Shown here one piece after another: positions 46,291 to 59,450 of a DNA stretch of 64,000 bases. Under the pieces are notes generated by a model. That model was not told where the DNA came from. It was given only the letters and a program-made list of their open reading frames with translations, and made no database searches. Source of the stretch: Climacium dendroides (taxonomy: Eukaryota > Streptophyta > Bryopsida > Hypnales > Climaciaceae). How positions within the stretch are numbered: the stretch's first letter is position 1; each line of letters begins with the position of its first letter. Made by a program: the position numbers and the translations under genes. The stretch lies in contig OX467091.1 of the NCBI GenBank assembly GCA_950106755.1, forward strand, positions 7,581,538 through 7,645,537, given 5' to 3'.

Positions 46291-47935
46291 TTATAAATTC
46301 CGCCTTGCCAACCTTGCGTGACAAGGAATCCTTTTGATGTAACTTAGCCAGACATTGCCATTATTTACTTTTGGACGGAGGCAGCACAAGGTTTACCCAT
46401 TCCTTTGCTTGGTGTGGACCACACAAGCAGTTACAATTCGTTGTCACTTTTTTTATAATAACATTTTAACCGAAAAATTATTTTAAGCGTTACGAAACCA
46501 ACCTCTCGTCAGCCAAAATTTAATAGAATTGTACCTTTCTGCCCCCAGAAGTGCATTAATATTATACATAATTATCATTCAATTGATATATACAAATGTT
46601 GCTTTTTATTTATTTATATATTTTTTTTACCTCTTTTCTAATATAGCGTAGTTTCTCTATTCCCAGACCTTAGGCAAGGAGCATATCCAATTCAAAAGTC
46701 AGTCTACGTTCTTATTATCATGTTTTGTTCTGTTACGAAAAGAATACAAATAAATGTAACATAATTATGAAAAGGGTTCTAAAACACTTCTGCGACTCTT
46801 ACAATCCCTAAGTACCTTCTTAGTGTTACTATTGCTCCGTAATTAACTTATTACCTGGCTCCACATGATTACGTGCATTTCGGTTGCCAATGCTGTGACA
46901 TTATAGAGGTTTGGCTGTCCCTCCACAGAACCAAATTGTTCGATTTAAGCAAGTTTGTAAAAGCGGATTCAATCCTATCAACAGTAAAGGCAGACAGTCT
47001 TCTAGCTTGTATCCACCGGATGTCCGGATCCACTCGGTTACAGAGAGGTCGCACCCACTTAAAACGAAAAATTCTCTTAGAGCAAGTTTACTTGAGTATT
47101 TGCAGAATCAGATGCTCAGTCAATTTAGCTCCCCTAAAGTGCAAAACGAATCATTCAGGCTGAAACTTCAACACCCAGTTAAGTCACAGTAAGCCAGTAA
47201 GTGCGTGTACTGCCGCCAGTGAGAGCATGTCCTCACAGAATTTTTTTACCCGGATGTTCATCAGATCAATCACCCACGTTAGGTAACTACCTAATTACGA
47301 CACCTACCGAAATCCAAAATCTTGCACAGTGAGTACATATTCATTTTAATATGACTGTACAAAATCTCAACAACATATACAACTCATATCAGATTTAGTT
47401 TTACACCACCGACCTGCCAAAACGAAGTTCTCACCCTGATCACAACTTTTACAGATCGTACCCAAATAATACATTTATGGTGCCTTGTAACCCTCTCTCT
47501 TTGGTTTGCCAACAAGAAATCGTTAATTAATCTCCAGGCTCAGCAAGTGCTGCCAATGTGCTCACCCGATTGATGAACCTGATCATCCAGAACGAAGATT
47601 GAAGCACAACTATCATGAGATGCGGACATGGCGACACCCGAGTGATGACATGAGGATTGCCACAACTCAACCAGACAAGTACCAAAGGAGCTGTACAATT
47701 CAACCGTAGCAATCCATAGCCAGTCAGTAAGGTGGAGATCACTACGGAACTGCAGGTCCATCGCCTTACGAGCACATGGATAAGTCTTGTGACTTACATT
47801 GTTCCATTATTGCACCACTTTGCTACAGAGTATATGTACACAAAGGCTAGCAAGATTCCTGCTGTAAATTGCCAAATTTTACTCAGGTATTACCTAGCTA
47901 GTTTCGTATAGATATCACCAAGTATCACCCAAGTA
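46291..47935. other. Probable intron/intergenic DNA, no firm exon
   Basis: Mixed composition. Overlapping ORFs on both strands (46869-47192 and 47527-47775) are open but unrecognised, and I could not link them by phase to the exon at 45487. They could hold exons of the minus-strand gene. Confidence 0.35.
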
Positions 47936-48127
47936 TCATATCAGTATTGAAAAATCAGTACCAAACTTTAAAAAAAAAATCACTGCTCTAGTACGGGGAG
48001 TTGTGCAGGACTGCCTGTAAGTTAATACAATCCTTGCCTGCCTAGCTGCCAGTGCATTCCCCACCACCAATCGATTTTTCTGCAACCGACCGCCGCCCAC
48101 GGCTGCCGCTCCTGGCGATCCAAGCAC
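47936..48127 (-). CDS. Possible first exon of a minus-strand gene
   Basis: The frame starts MLGSPGAAAVGGGRLQK and is Ala/Gly/Arg-rich with few acidic residues, resembling a plastid transit peptide for about 35 residues. It lies about 90 bases downstream (minus strand) of a TATA box at 48218-48228. The true exon end is unknown; the frame becomes unlike protein beyond about 48010. An ATG nearer the TATA gives only a 16-residue ORF. Linkage to 45487 is unproved. Confidence 0.3.
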   Translation of the reverse strand: MLGSPGAAAVGGGRLQKNRLVVGNALAARQARIVLTYRQSCTTPRTRAVIFFLKFGTDFSILI

Positions 48128-48217
48128 AGTGAGAATGCCGCCGCGACGTCTAGAAGGTGACGGAGGGGTGAACTTTATGGAGGGTTCTAGAGCCTGCCAT
48201 GGCTGCCGAGCTTGCGT

Positions 48218-48228
48218 TTATTTATAGT
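48218..48228 (-). promoter_or_regulatory. TATA box, minus strand
   Basis: CTATAAATAAA on the minus strand in GC-richer DNA, followed by a C-rich leader. It points left, away from the HMA gene, so the 48.2-48.8 kb interval is probably a divergent promoter. Confidence 0.5.
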
Positions 48229-48822
48229 GGGTCCAGGGAAGGGGAGGAGTAGAGTATGATCAGTTTTTCGTTGCAAGCTAGACTTTGCTTTTGTGGCGGT
48301 TAGGAGATTCTCGAAGATTTCGTTTCTGTAGGTCTACTTAGTTGACAGCCTCAGTGAGTTCTTGAGTCGGATCGACTCTGTTCTTGTCAGTGCTTGTGGA
48401 ATTACGCACTGCCGATCGACTTTTCTTCTTATTTCTGTAGTGGCCGGCATCGAAGGCTTCGTATTGAAGTGAGAAGGATTGCAGTTAATTCTGGGAGTGG
48501 TAGATAGTGTCGTGTTTTAGAGTAGAAGCCTTATCTTTTGGCTTCGAGGTAGTAAGAGCTGGATTGATTGAGTTGATTTTGGGGTAGGCAGCGCATTGTG
48601 ATAGCAAGAACCAATTGCAACATCTTTGCAAATTGGATCTGCTTGTTGCGTGTACTCTAGCTAGAGTGGTTTGCTGAATCGATTAGAAACAGAGTAGCGT
48701 TTCCAGTTCTATTGAGCCCTTACAAAGGTGCCTCAAATCTTCCGGTCGGAGTTCGAGTTACTTCCGCTTGTTGGTAATAAAGAAGCGGAACTTCGAAGTA
48801 GTTTATTCATCGGAATACTACA

Positions 48823-50374
48823 ATGGCAGACACTGAGGTATGGAACATGGATTTGCTATTCCTCTGTTTTTGCAGTCAATTGGTCACAAATGATTAACTG
48901 CATTGGAACTTTCCGTCGCACGAGTTTGCGTGTGTGTGCTTCCGTTCTAGAGGATCATAGTATTGTAATTTGCGTTGTATGTGGCTAAGAAATTACTGAT
49001 GATGGTGTGCAGGTTTGCTACACGGGAGGTCCTGCCCCTCCATGGCTGGACAAGAATGCATGGTTCATCCCCGTGGAAGTTCCTCAGGAACATATCGACA
49101 AAATGCCAGTACGTTTTTCATTAGCACCTATTTGCTGGTTCCTTCCTGTTTGTGAATTGCAATTGACCTAGGATACTGTCGAAATTCCTCGGTTAAGGTT
49201 ATGGAAAATCTTCTTACGCCTTTTTCTTCACTCTGGTGTACTCTGTCAAGTGTCTTAAAATTGGGTTCCTGTTGTTCAGAAAATCCAAGCTTGAATCATT
49301 GTGATACTTTCCAGCTAGCCTGCTCCACAGGATTCTCAATTGCATTCACGAGACTAACCAGTGTTCCGAATGCATTTTGCAGAAGATCGCATTGCACAGA
49401 GTAGAGCTGAAGGTGAACATGTGTTGCAAGAAATGCGCGGAGATTGTGGATGAAGAAATTAGGTACTTAGGAGGTGAGTGTACAGACTTTTCATCAAATC
49501 CTCCCTCAAATCTAGACATACCTAGTAAAGGAAACAACACCGAAATTAAACTACGAATTTTTTCAATGGTCACTTGAATCTTTCACAGTGAATGTCTTCT
49601 AGGATTTGTGAGCAGTTAATTCCTAACACCGTTCTGGTGGTTTAATGTTGTGCAGGAGTATTTAATGTGACAGTGGACCAGAAAGCCTCCAAGGTCACGG
49701 TGACAGGCAGACCCGACCCAGGCCGAGTGTTGAAGAGGGCAAGGAAAGTGGACAAGCACGCCACATTCTGGCCACCCCCTCCTCCTCCTCCTCCTCCTCC
49801 TCCTCCCCCACCTCCTCCAGAACCCCCTGTGGAGGTGGTCGTAGTGGAAGAGAAACCCAAAGAGGAGGAGCCTCCTAAAGAGGAGGAGCCGCCTAAAGAG
49901 GAGCCGCCTAAAGAGGAGCCGCCTAAAGAGGAGGAGCCGCCTAAAGAAGAGGAGCCGCCTAAAGAAGAGGAGAAGCCGAAAGAGGAGGAGCCGCCTAAAG
50001 AGGAGGAGAAGCCGAAAGAAGAGGAGCCGCCTAAAGAAGAGGAGAAGCCCAAGGAGGAGGAAAAACCCAAGGAGGAGGAGAAGCCTAAAGAGGAGGAGAA
50101 GAAGCCTGAGGAAGCTACGCCGGCAGAACCTGAGAAGCCCAAAGAAGAGCCTGAGAAGCCTAAAGAGGATGAACCAGTTGCCGCTGCAGCTCAGTTTCCC
50201 CCTTTCCAGTATTCGTCTTACGAGGGATATCCCGGGCCGTATGGGTTTGAGTACAGGCCCAGCCAGGATTACCAGCGTCTCTACCCTAGTGACTACAACT
50301 ACATGGGGTTTTACGGTCCTACTGTCCCCGTCCTGAATCCAAATTATCTCAAGCATGTCAAGATTGCGTATTAA
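48823..50374 (+). CDS. HMA-domain proline/lysine/glutamate-rich protein (4 exons)
   Basis: Exons 48823-48837, 49013-49108, 49383-49473 and 49656-50374 have GT-AG introns and join to 306 codons in one frame. Residues about 38-100 form a heavy-metal-associated domain (LHRVELKVNMCCKKC, then VFNVTVDQKASKVTVTG). CxxC at MCCKKC is the metal-binding site. Then comes a Pro-run, a long PPKEEE/KPKEEE repeat, and a Tyr/Pro/Gly-rich tail ending VKIAY. There is no C-terminal CaaX box, so this is an HPP rather than an isoprenylated HIPP. The family binds copper, zinc or cadmium ions as cytosolic or nuclear metallochaperones. The start is fixed by splicing of a 5-codon first exon. The gene looks intact. The long minus-strand ORF opposite exon 4 is a repeat artefact. 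Confidence 0.92.
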
Positions 50375-53105
50375 ATCATGCTCTTCTCAGGCGCACTAGC
50401 TGATAGTGTGTGTACATAGATAGATAGACAGATGCATTGATGATTAACTTAGCTTCACAGGCTTTCATTTCTGCAGTCCATTGAATGTTGGTAGAAGGAT
50501 AGTAAAGGTGACCTTAGTTTACACTGCAGGGGAGTCGAACGTCAGTACTCCCGTTTTTGGAATAGGACTTTGGTTTTGGTTAGGGCGTATGGGAGAATTA
50601 CGATAATTGGTATAGGTTCATTTCTAGCAGTGCAGACACAGCACTACATTAGTAGAGGAGTGGAATAGCTGCTCCATGAATGAAGCGTTTGTGGTTCCAC
50701 ATGTGAATCTCGACAACGGTTTTGTATATCTTACCTCACAAAGTTGACTGAATTGAGAAGTCAACCCAGGTTTGTGAGTGTTTTTTACTCTAATTTTTAG
50801 AACCCTTATTTGTAGGATTTGTGGATCTTGTACTCCACAATATCATAATTGTGCGACGCTCAATTGTGCGACGCTATGCCTTAAAACGATTCTCTCGCTG
50901 TTAGAAGACTCCATATTTAATTGATCCGTCATTATTTAGTGCCCATTTGGGCAAACTTTGGATTTGTCGATTTCTGTGTTTTGTTTTCAGACTCTGTAGT
51001 TCTGACATGTCGGTTTCTGAAAAAGCAGAGGGTATCTGCTAGGTCGTCCACATCTCTAGCGTAAATGCTCTGATGTCCTTATTCGATTCTGCACAGTTCT
51101 GCAGGAAAAAGCTTGGGTATAGGCACCTGGTCGAAACTTTATCAGGAAAAACACATTGGAAGTCTGTGCATGCTCTGTCGGAGTACAGGACGATCATCAG
51201 TTAAATTATTGCTCTCTTGCAATCATATTGTTGATGATCTCTGTCGTAGTGGAGAAGAATAATTTAGCGCAGTCTGCAATAATTCAATCATTGAGTCACT
51301 ACCATAACTAGTACGTTCGATTGTATTTTATGTGCCTAGAGCCTATATTGGAAAACCCTGCCTTGCTTCCTTTCCTGAAGATGACTGCAGCCCAGAGGGT
51401 CACAAAAGTAGGGAAGCTTGCGTACTGGACATCCTGCAAGGGCTGTGAACTTTTTTGCAAATCACTCTACCTTACTGTGGCTCCAGTGATGATGACACCT
51501 TGGTTCACTGTGCTCATTCAAGTGCCATCACCCTTTTGAAGAGCTGCAGAATAATTTGCAATTTGTTGTACAAAGATGTTGACAAGTGAAGGCGACCTTG
51601 CTTACTCGGAGAAAGTTGGTTAACGTCGTGATACCCATGGTTAGATTCAGCTTTCTAATGGACTGCTGTGTCTGTTAAATTTGTGATAATAACAAAACAA
51701 AACAAAATCTTAAAAATCTTAAATTGGTGCAAGTCCATTAAAATGGAACAGTAGACCTTCGAGCAAGGAAGATAATGAAATGATTCAGGGAGTAGGGAGG
51801 GCGTTGTGGGTGGAAACCCTAGTTTAACGGTGTATAATGTTACGGGTGCAATGCAAATGTGAATATTGCTTTGCATATCTCTAGGCACAGCAAGCTCAAA
51901 TAAATGTCAGAATAGCACATAGAAAACGGCCAATTTAATGAAATGTGACGTTGATTGTGTTCTGCATGTGTTCTTAGTTCTAGAACCTCATCACCACCCG
52001 TTGTAATTGCACACGCATCTCTGATTCACCCAATGGGTGATAGTTCGGGAATTTTCATGACACTTTGGGAGGCTCGCGTAATCTCAATGGAGTAGAGGTG
52101 GCAACCAATCTCTCTGGAGAGCATGGTACCTTGTTCCTTAGTATGTTGTCTGTCGTGTAGTGTTATTTAAAATCCTTGATTTGAGTTAAGATTGAACTAG
52201 TCATTAAATCATCAAAATTGTGTTCAATAACATGAAAATATAGATTCATTTTGGAAATAACATCCCTCACTACTTCTGTAAGCTTGACATGGTATTTCGT
52301 CGTGACAAAGGTATGCTTTCACATATGTTAATCCAGAAAATAGCCCACAATGGGGGGAAGGAGATATCGCCAAATTTGTTTAAATGGCTAAGTATCAAGA
52401 ATGTGGCACCTCTTACGATGCCCATCTTAACCTGAGACCTAGTTTGACAGTTTTGAGCACTAACTTGAGTGTCACAATTTCCTGAGGCAATTTTTTGAAC
52501 TGGTGATAGTTACACCGTAATAACAACTTCCACGCATGGTTTGGGTTTCCTCATCAAACATAAATTGTGCAGATCCATCTTCCTCGCAGTTCTGTACTTT
52601 CAGAATTTGACAGCTAACCTTGAGTTTTACTGATCAAATGTTCTTCATGCGAAGACAAAAGTAATTTGCAAATGAAGTCAGAATAATTTGGTATAGCTGT
52701 GAAGTAAGTAAAATGTTCGAAGATTTTTGTTTTCAAAACGATTGAAGTTTAAATTCCAAAATGGCAGTATAACTTCAAATTGCATTTTGTGAAAATTTGG
52801 TTTGTGACAACAAAAAAAATGCACATGGTTTTATACATTTAAAGCAGTTTCAAAAATAGAATAGGGATGGTTTTTGGGTTACAATCGTTGAGTCATACCT
52901 CTAGCGGACCCCAAAACTCATATCATTGGTATATTAGGCTATTCTACACCTTTAAGCTCCTACCTGTAGTTAAACATTAGCTTTTTTTTTTTCTGGGTGA
53001 CGCCTCCACCTGAGTTAATAAAAGGAAGCGATGAAATAAAGAAGAAAAATTGACGGGGGTCTGCCGTTCGACTGAATCAAAGCTCCGCGTGGCCCTGCTT
53101 GCCCA
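50375..53105. other. 3'UTR and intergenic DNA, no gene seen
   Basis: Moderate GC near the HMA gene, falling rightwards. Short ORFs (51321-51539 plus, 51655-51888 minus) have no recognisable domain or splice sites. TAGATAGATAGACAG at about 50417-50432 is a short microsatellite. Confidence 0.5.
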
Positions 53106-53111
53106 GTGCTG

Positions 53112-53471
53112 TATAAATTAAAGGGCAAGGCACTCCTGCCACCTTCACTCCTCTACTTCTAAGCTTACTCTCCAGCGTCATGCACTCTTTTGGCTCTCGA
53201 TCGAAGCAACCTCATAGTGAGAAAATTAATATTCTTGCATCTGGACTCACTGTCGAAGTTCACAGCGGTCAGTTGGTCTTACTAGCTCCAATTCATTACT
53301 GTTTTTGAATGCTAATAAGTGTTGAGCTCAGTATCTGAGATTCATTACATCTGCTTGCAAGCACTTGAAATATTGCAAAATTATATATATGATGGTGTAG
53401 AATTTATTTGTAGATGTTGTAGTAAACAGTACATCTCTCGGTTGTAAAAGCATTGACAATTGTTTCCGCAG
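53112..53471 (+). promoter_or_regulatory. TATA box, 5'UTR exon and intron of S1-like copy 2
   Basis: TATAAAT at 53112-53118 is followed by AAAGGGCAAGG and a CT-rich leader. A donor G/GTCAGT falls at 53268, an acceptor CCGCAG at 53471. The same order occurs before copy 3 (59451-59737), so the promoter, non-coding first exon and intron were duplicated with the gene. Confidence 0.6.
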
Positions 53472-53677
53472 AGTTCTTGCTTCAATGCTGCAATTAGTTA
53501 CATCCCTGCTGCACTGGTGCTAGCAGGAGTTGCGTGACCATCACTAAGTCGTACAATACTGTTAAGTTGGTAGTTCAATTCACTTCATTCACTTCATTCT
53601 TTCCAATGAGGTCGCCATGGCAACACTTGATTTGGTGTCCACCAGATCAGAGTATCAATTCGATCCACCATCTCCAA

Positions 53678-54085
53678 ATGGCGACCCCATCGGCGCGCCA
53701 AGGGGGGCCTCATCCTCCTCTTGCTCTTCCTGGTGGCGCTGGCAGTCGGAAGCCATAGACGTGGAGCTGACGAACAACATGAACCAAAACGTGGGCGTCA
53801 CCTATGGCTTCGAGGGCGGAACAACCGACTTCGACTCCCGCACTCTCCCTCCACGCCAAAGTTACTTGTTCTAGATCGGTAACGGCGGCGTCGAATTCCA
53901 GGGCCTGAGATACACTTCACCTACCCTTCCGTGGGAAAGCGAAAACCTTCGTGGAGGTTTTCGCCGGCGCCGGCAGTGGAAACGCCATCAACGAGCCTTG
54001 CCATTGCGCTGGCGCCCTGTGTCCGTGGCCGATCACCGACAAAGGCCTCTCCTGTGACAGCGGCCGCTTCTCCCACGGATCCTAG
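53678..54085 (+). pseudogene. S1/SPH-like small secreted protein, broken (copy 2)
   Basis: ATG at 53678 follows GTATCAATTCGATC, as in copies 1 and 3. Just after the start the frame slips into a signal-peptide-like GGLILLLLFLVALAVGS. A second shift gives DVELTNNMNQNVGV, TYGFEGGTTDFD, LPPRQSYLF, then a TAG (53872-53874) and IGNGGVEFQGLRYT. A further shift gives FVEVFAGAGSG, CHCAGALCPWPIT and LSCDSGRFSHGS to a stop at 54083. The TNNM strand, QSYLF strand, VFAG strand and CPWPIT end match S1-like proteins. The Cys after the TNNM strand is Tyr here. Inactive unless these shifts are sequencing errors. Confidence 0.62.
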
Positions 54086-54697
54086 CCCGATTCCTGCGCT
54101 GAACTTAATCAAACCTCAGCGTAGGATTCGGGTTAGCTACTCTCTTGCAGTAGTGCCGTGGGATTGCCATTTATGCCCTTTAATCTTGCTACTAGCGTTG
54201 AGTTCGGTTCTTGCATGGTCACCAGCAACAATAGCAAGCCTTGAGTTCATACATTCATTTGGCATGAAGTTGCTGGCTCTCCGACAGTGAAGATTTCGTA
54301 AAACTTTCAATAATTCCACTACTTTGGTATTTTCAGATCGAACATGTGGCCTGGAATGTGAATTGAATCTATACCTGTTCTCGTTTATATATAGAGAGCT
54401 GTGTTTTGGGTACTAGATGTTTTGTCACAATTGTTGGCACGGACCTGGATCGCGCCAATTCGATGCATGGGTTTTACGATGTGCTCTGTCGTCGAATGAT
54501 TTGTAAACATGTGATGTAATTTGCGTAGCCGATGTGCTGTGGATGAATGCATTGCTGTGCATATCACGCACAGGGAGATCATCTGCGGTTCCGGGATTGC
54601 CATTACCGGTTTGGAGTGTTAGCATCTGGAAAAATTTGTCCCACTGAATTTTTTTAAGTTTGCTGTTCAAGCACAACTTTGAGAACAATTGAATGAA
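54086..54697. other. 3' flank of S1-like copy 2, no gene seen
   Basis: Overlapping ORFs on both strands without recognisable domains. Confidence 0.45.
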
Positions 54698-54990
54698 AGG
54701 TTGGAGGTCCATAAATCGCCCACCTGGCCACCTAAGAGCTGAAACTGAATTTAGGGGAGGTGAAGCCTCTTGAAATATTTTTCACTAATTTTTTCTTGAA
54801 AGACAAGTCAGTGGAATTGGCATGTAATCCAAGTCATTTCATATTTTTTTGGAGCTTCATGGAATTAGTTATAAAATTTTGAAGTTGAAATGACATAGGG
54901 CTTTAAAATCACCCACCGCCTAAAATGTAAACTTTTTGTACATTGCTAAAAGGCTATGAAAAAACATGTACAAAAGAGGTAGGCTATTTT
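54698..54990. mobile_element. AGGTAGGAGGT inverted-repeat family (copy 3)
   Basis: Begins AGGTTGGAGGTCCATAAA, carries TTGAAATATTTTTCAC, AAAATCACCCACC and CCTAAAATGTAAAC. The right terminus is degenerate. Confidence 0.6.
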
Positions 54991-55012
54991 AGAGCTTGCA
55001 TAGTCAATTTAA

Positions 55013-55145
55013 ACTTACATCAATTATTTGGTTATGTTCTAAAAGTAGTTTAAGTTAAGCTTACATCAATTATTTGGTTATGTTCTAAAAGTAGTTTAAG
55101 TTAAGCTTACATCAATTATTTGGTTATGTTCTAAAAGTAGTTTCA
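55013..55145. repeat. Three tandem 46-bp units
   Basis: TTACATCAATTATTTGGTTA recurs at 55015, 55061 and 55107 with the intervening TGTTCTAAAAGTAGTTTAAG, nearly identical in all copies. Recent array. Confidence 0.9.
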
Positions 55146-58100
55146 AGTCTATAAAATGAGCTTTATTTTGCATGTATTTTGAAACATAGGAAAACTTATT
55201 TTAGTGTTTCTTTTAAGTAAATGACTATGTAGTATCAACATTGATTATTACAAATAGATAAATTGTATTTTATTTTTTAAAATGAATTTTCCATTTTTTA
55301 CAAATTATGATGTGAAAATACCGCTTTCTTTAGATTGACACTTTTATAGTCTCCTACACAAAAACCCACATAAAAATTATTATATGTTTGATCTTCCTAA
55401 AAAAATAATCTTAATACTAAAAGTTTTACACATTGTCCATTTTTTTATTAAATTCAATTTTTATATATAAATCTAATCTTCTTAAAGTACTAAAAAAGTA
55501 CAAGTATTAGAAAAAATGCAACAAATAGTATAGAAGCCAAAAACTTAGACAGTTTATTGTTGACATTTTTAAATCTATTTTTATATTTTCATTAATTATG
55601 AAATTATAGGTATTCTAAATTTTTGTAAAAAATACTGTACATGTGTTTTAATCAAATTATAAGATATAATGAACATTAAAGTATAATTAAAAATTTTAAA
55701 AATTATATGATTGAACATTACATTCACCACCTGTATTGCACTATTATTCAATATCCACTAATGGTAGCCTCGCAGGGTGCACTCCCTCTTTCTTCGATGT
55801 TAGTGTGCAAAGAAAACTTGGGACCCCTATATCGTTTCTAAATTTTAAATAAAATTAAATGAAAAAAATATGAATAGATTTTTCTACTTTGAAAGTTTAT
55901 ATTTTGAATTATTGATATTTTTATTTGTTAATAATAATTAGTTATAAATTTTTGAAGTAAAAAAATACATTGTAGAACTGAAAAGTAAATTTCACACCTC
56001 GATATTATATAAGAAAAAATTGTCTAAGAATGAACAAAAAAATTTCTAAAAATAACTTTGTATTGAAAGCTCATTTTGAGTTGAATATTGATGCAATGAT
56101 CATCTAAATGTGTTCTCTAAAAATATTTGAGTTAAAAAAACATGCCATTTTAGACTTTTAGTGAATTTTTTAACCTCTTTTAGAAATCATTCCATATTTT
56201 ATTTGAGTTTGAAATTTTGGGAGTAGAATCCTATAGTCATAAGTAAACAATGCTCAAAATTTGAAATTAAAATTATAGTTTATTAGAAACCACTTGTTCG
56301 CATGTGGTTTATTGTAGTAGAACTAAGTGTACCCCCTAGGATGGTAGCACATAATTATTAGTATAAAAGAAAAGTCTTTGAAAACATTTTAACACTTTTT
56401 TGGAATGAATGAAAATTCTTAATGTAGTAAAAAAAACCTAACCTCAAAGTGTGACAAATTAACAAAAAAAATATTCAAATATAAAATAATTTTTAAATTT
56501 AAAAAAAAATAAAGAATCTAATTACCATTAAGTTAAACATTTTTAATAGAAATTTCATGTTCAATGGACTTGTGCTTCAAAAGTTATAGTGGACGATAAT
56601 AACATCAATCCAATTGAAACAAAGAATAGGGCATGTGTTTCTAGCAATAACTTTGCAGTAGTAACCAACATAGGGCAAACAAATCAACTACATTATTTAG
56701 ATTAATATTATCAAAGTCTTCAACTCCAAATCATTTTTTTGACATAAGATTAAAATAAATATATCCACCTATTCTTTTAGAATTTTATATTTTTTAAAAT
56801 TTTATTACTTTAAGAATCATTCTATATTTGATTTTCTAGGTTGCACATTATACAATCTCCTTAACCCCCAAAGGACCAAGTGTCTTTTCAATGTATACAA
56901 GAAATCTCAGGTAGCTTCCTATAAAAAAAACATTTTCTTTTAACTTCAAGTCATACTATCTTGCAATTTGTGAAGTCAAAGTCCTTGAATTTTTTTTTCA
57001 TATATTCCAAATGTTAGTCTCTAACTTTTCACCATTTGGATTTCAAATAAAAAAATTTCTTCATTGCACAAGAAACCATCAAAAAATGACTCATATATTG
57101 CCAATTCACTTGCAAGTGATTTAGTGTAAGCTAAACATCTCATTTGTTTTTTAAAATTTTCATAGTAAACCTAAAATCACATATTGACGATTGGTCAAAA
57201 TCTTTATTTTTCTACAAAACAAAAATTGTACTCCAAGAGGGCCAAAGTCTACTAAGCCTATCTTGTAAGAATGAAAAAAAAATTCTCACTTCAAATGTTA
57301 TAATTTTTCAATTTGCATGTCAAATGGGCTACAATCTTTTTTCACACTTTGATAAAATACTTTACTTCAATTTTTGTATAGTTAAAATTGAAAAAAAAAA
57401 ATTCAATTTTTATTTTTGAATAACATATAAAAAATCCATGGTTTCTTACAGTGTCTTCTGGAAAATTCCCCTCAATTCTTTAGGGGTTAAAAGTAGCCTA
57501 CTATTGATTTCAAAACTAGTTTATAGAATCTAGTGCAATATGCTAGCTTCAAGACAAACATGCATCAACTTTGGCTACCTTGAGAGTAAGTAGTATTAAA
57601 AAAAATAGAAAAAAAAGATTTTGTAAATTACAAAGGATTATTAGAAGTACTATAATACAAAATTGACTAAATAAATGCTAATTCTTGTAAGGAAGAAGTT
57701 GCAAATTAGCTATCAAATTCTATTGTGTATTGTAGTCTTTATTAAAATTTAATTTTTTCAAGAATTTTCTCCAATGTACATTTAGCTATTGAAAATTTTA
57801 AGTAGTAATGGAGCAAATTTTAGCTAGGTTTGTGAATAGTGGTGACTACAAATTAATTGTATTTTTATATACAAAGTATATTTACATATTTTCAAAGACT
57901 ATAAAATACAATCAATAGCACTTGAGCAAATGCAATAAGAATATTAAAATAAAATTCCTTTTTTCAATTCAAAACCTTCTATTTGAATTCAAATTTGGAT
58001 TCATTAAAATCAAATTAGGCAATCCTTATAAAATGATGTAAGGTATTATGAAACTCTTGGATTTATCTTTTTATTCTTTTATCCATATTATTATATTTTG

Positions 58101-59400
58101 GGGAGGGACAACTAAATTATATAATTTTCAATCATATTAACTTATTACCACCTAAACATTTAACCATCTCCTAAAATGACGAGATGGTGACGAATGATTT
58201 GAAAAACAATGCACTGTCCTCATTCAATTGAAGATTCAACTTCAAGAATAATCTTGTATCATATCAATGGGAAGAAGAAAGAATGCTCTGCATGAATCAA
58301 TGGAATAGATATTTTAGAAGTTTGGAAGCTACAATTATTTATTTTGATTTTGTCAAAGTTACCTTACTCTTGGTATGTTTGAATATTTAGGAATAAAAGA
58401 ATGATGCATCAATGGTCAATTTTGTTAAAATGGCAAAATTCCTCTACTTCGGCAGTTTTTACAGTTTAGAACAAGTGACACAAATTCACCAAAGTCACAC
58501 TATTTGTATACTATAGTATAGTAATAGTGTAGGCTGAAATATTACAGTATTGAACCAATTTCATAAAAATTAAAAATTGTGTAATGACACTAATTTTGTT
58601 GGTGATAGTGTAATAGGAGTCCAATCCGTGTAGCTAACGGAGACTGACCCTCGTGTAGGTAAATTATTTCTTTCTGGGTTCAAGTCGCTTATCCACCTGA
58701 ATTTTTTACGAACGAACTGATAACCTCAGCCGGAGCTTGTCAATTTCAGATCAATCTAGCTGCATGAGTAGATCAATTTAAAGCACCCAAAATTCTATCA
58801 CAGCCTGCATCAATTCACTCATCAGCTTCAGATTGCTTCAGATGAAGTCCTCTAACTCTAATTCGGTCTTACTTAGGCTATGCACTGAACTTCAGATCGA
58901 TCAATACTGGGCATAGTTTTCAGAGTTTATGCATTTGAATGTCGCAATTTCCTTCTCAGGGCAATGCCTGATGCGGCCTCAGGTACTTCGAGGCTTCGAC
59001 GACCAACCGTGTTAACGACTAGCTAAAGAGTAGTACTCAATCCATCCTTAGATACAAACGTCTGAATATTTCCGAGACCTAGCTTCCCCGATCTCTTTGA
59101 CTGAATCAACCTTCGGATTACATCCATCGCTTTAAAACCTTCAATTCCATCCCCATTTCGCTAACCTTGTGTGTCCCATCGAATAGAAGTGCCCGAACGT
59201 CGCTGACACTAATAATAGCATACATGGGTCGGATTGTTCGAGATCCAAATGAGGTTGGTGAACCCGATCTGCTGACTGACTGTGGATGGATGGATCCTTG
59301 CTTTGGATAACTTCATTTTCATATCTAGTTCCACAAAAATCTGACTTCAGGACTTCTCTGCACGACCGAGTGCTGCCGCGCTCGGAAGGCTGCTGATTGA
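55146..59400. other. AT-rich gene-free DNA, GC rising after 58.6 kb
   Basis: No gene recognised. At 58421-58440 TTTGTTAAAATGGCAAAAT is a half copy of the TTTCGTTAAAATGG TIR family. From about 58650 the composition approaches that of the S1-like region. GGTTCAAGTC at 58678 is not part of a tRNA. Confidence 0.5.
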
Positions 59401-59450
59401 CTGAAAAGTTCAGTGCGGACCTGCCTGCGCTGTGCCTTACGTGGTGTGAG

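Noticed and set aside
49616..50356. Long minus-strand ORFs opposite HMA exon 4
   Set aside because: Mirror of the plus-strand PPKEEE repeat; the translations are Leu/Arg or Ser/Gly low-complexity with no domain.
58660..58735. tRNA candidate from GGTTCAAGTC
   Set aside because: No acceptor or anticodon stem can be drawn around it.
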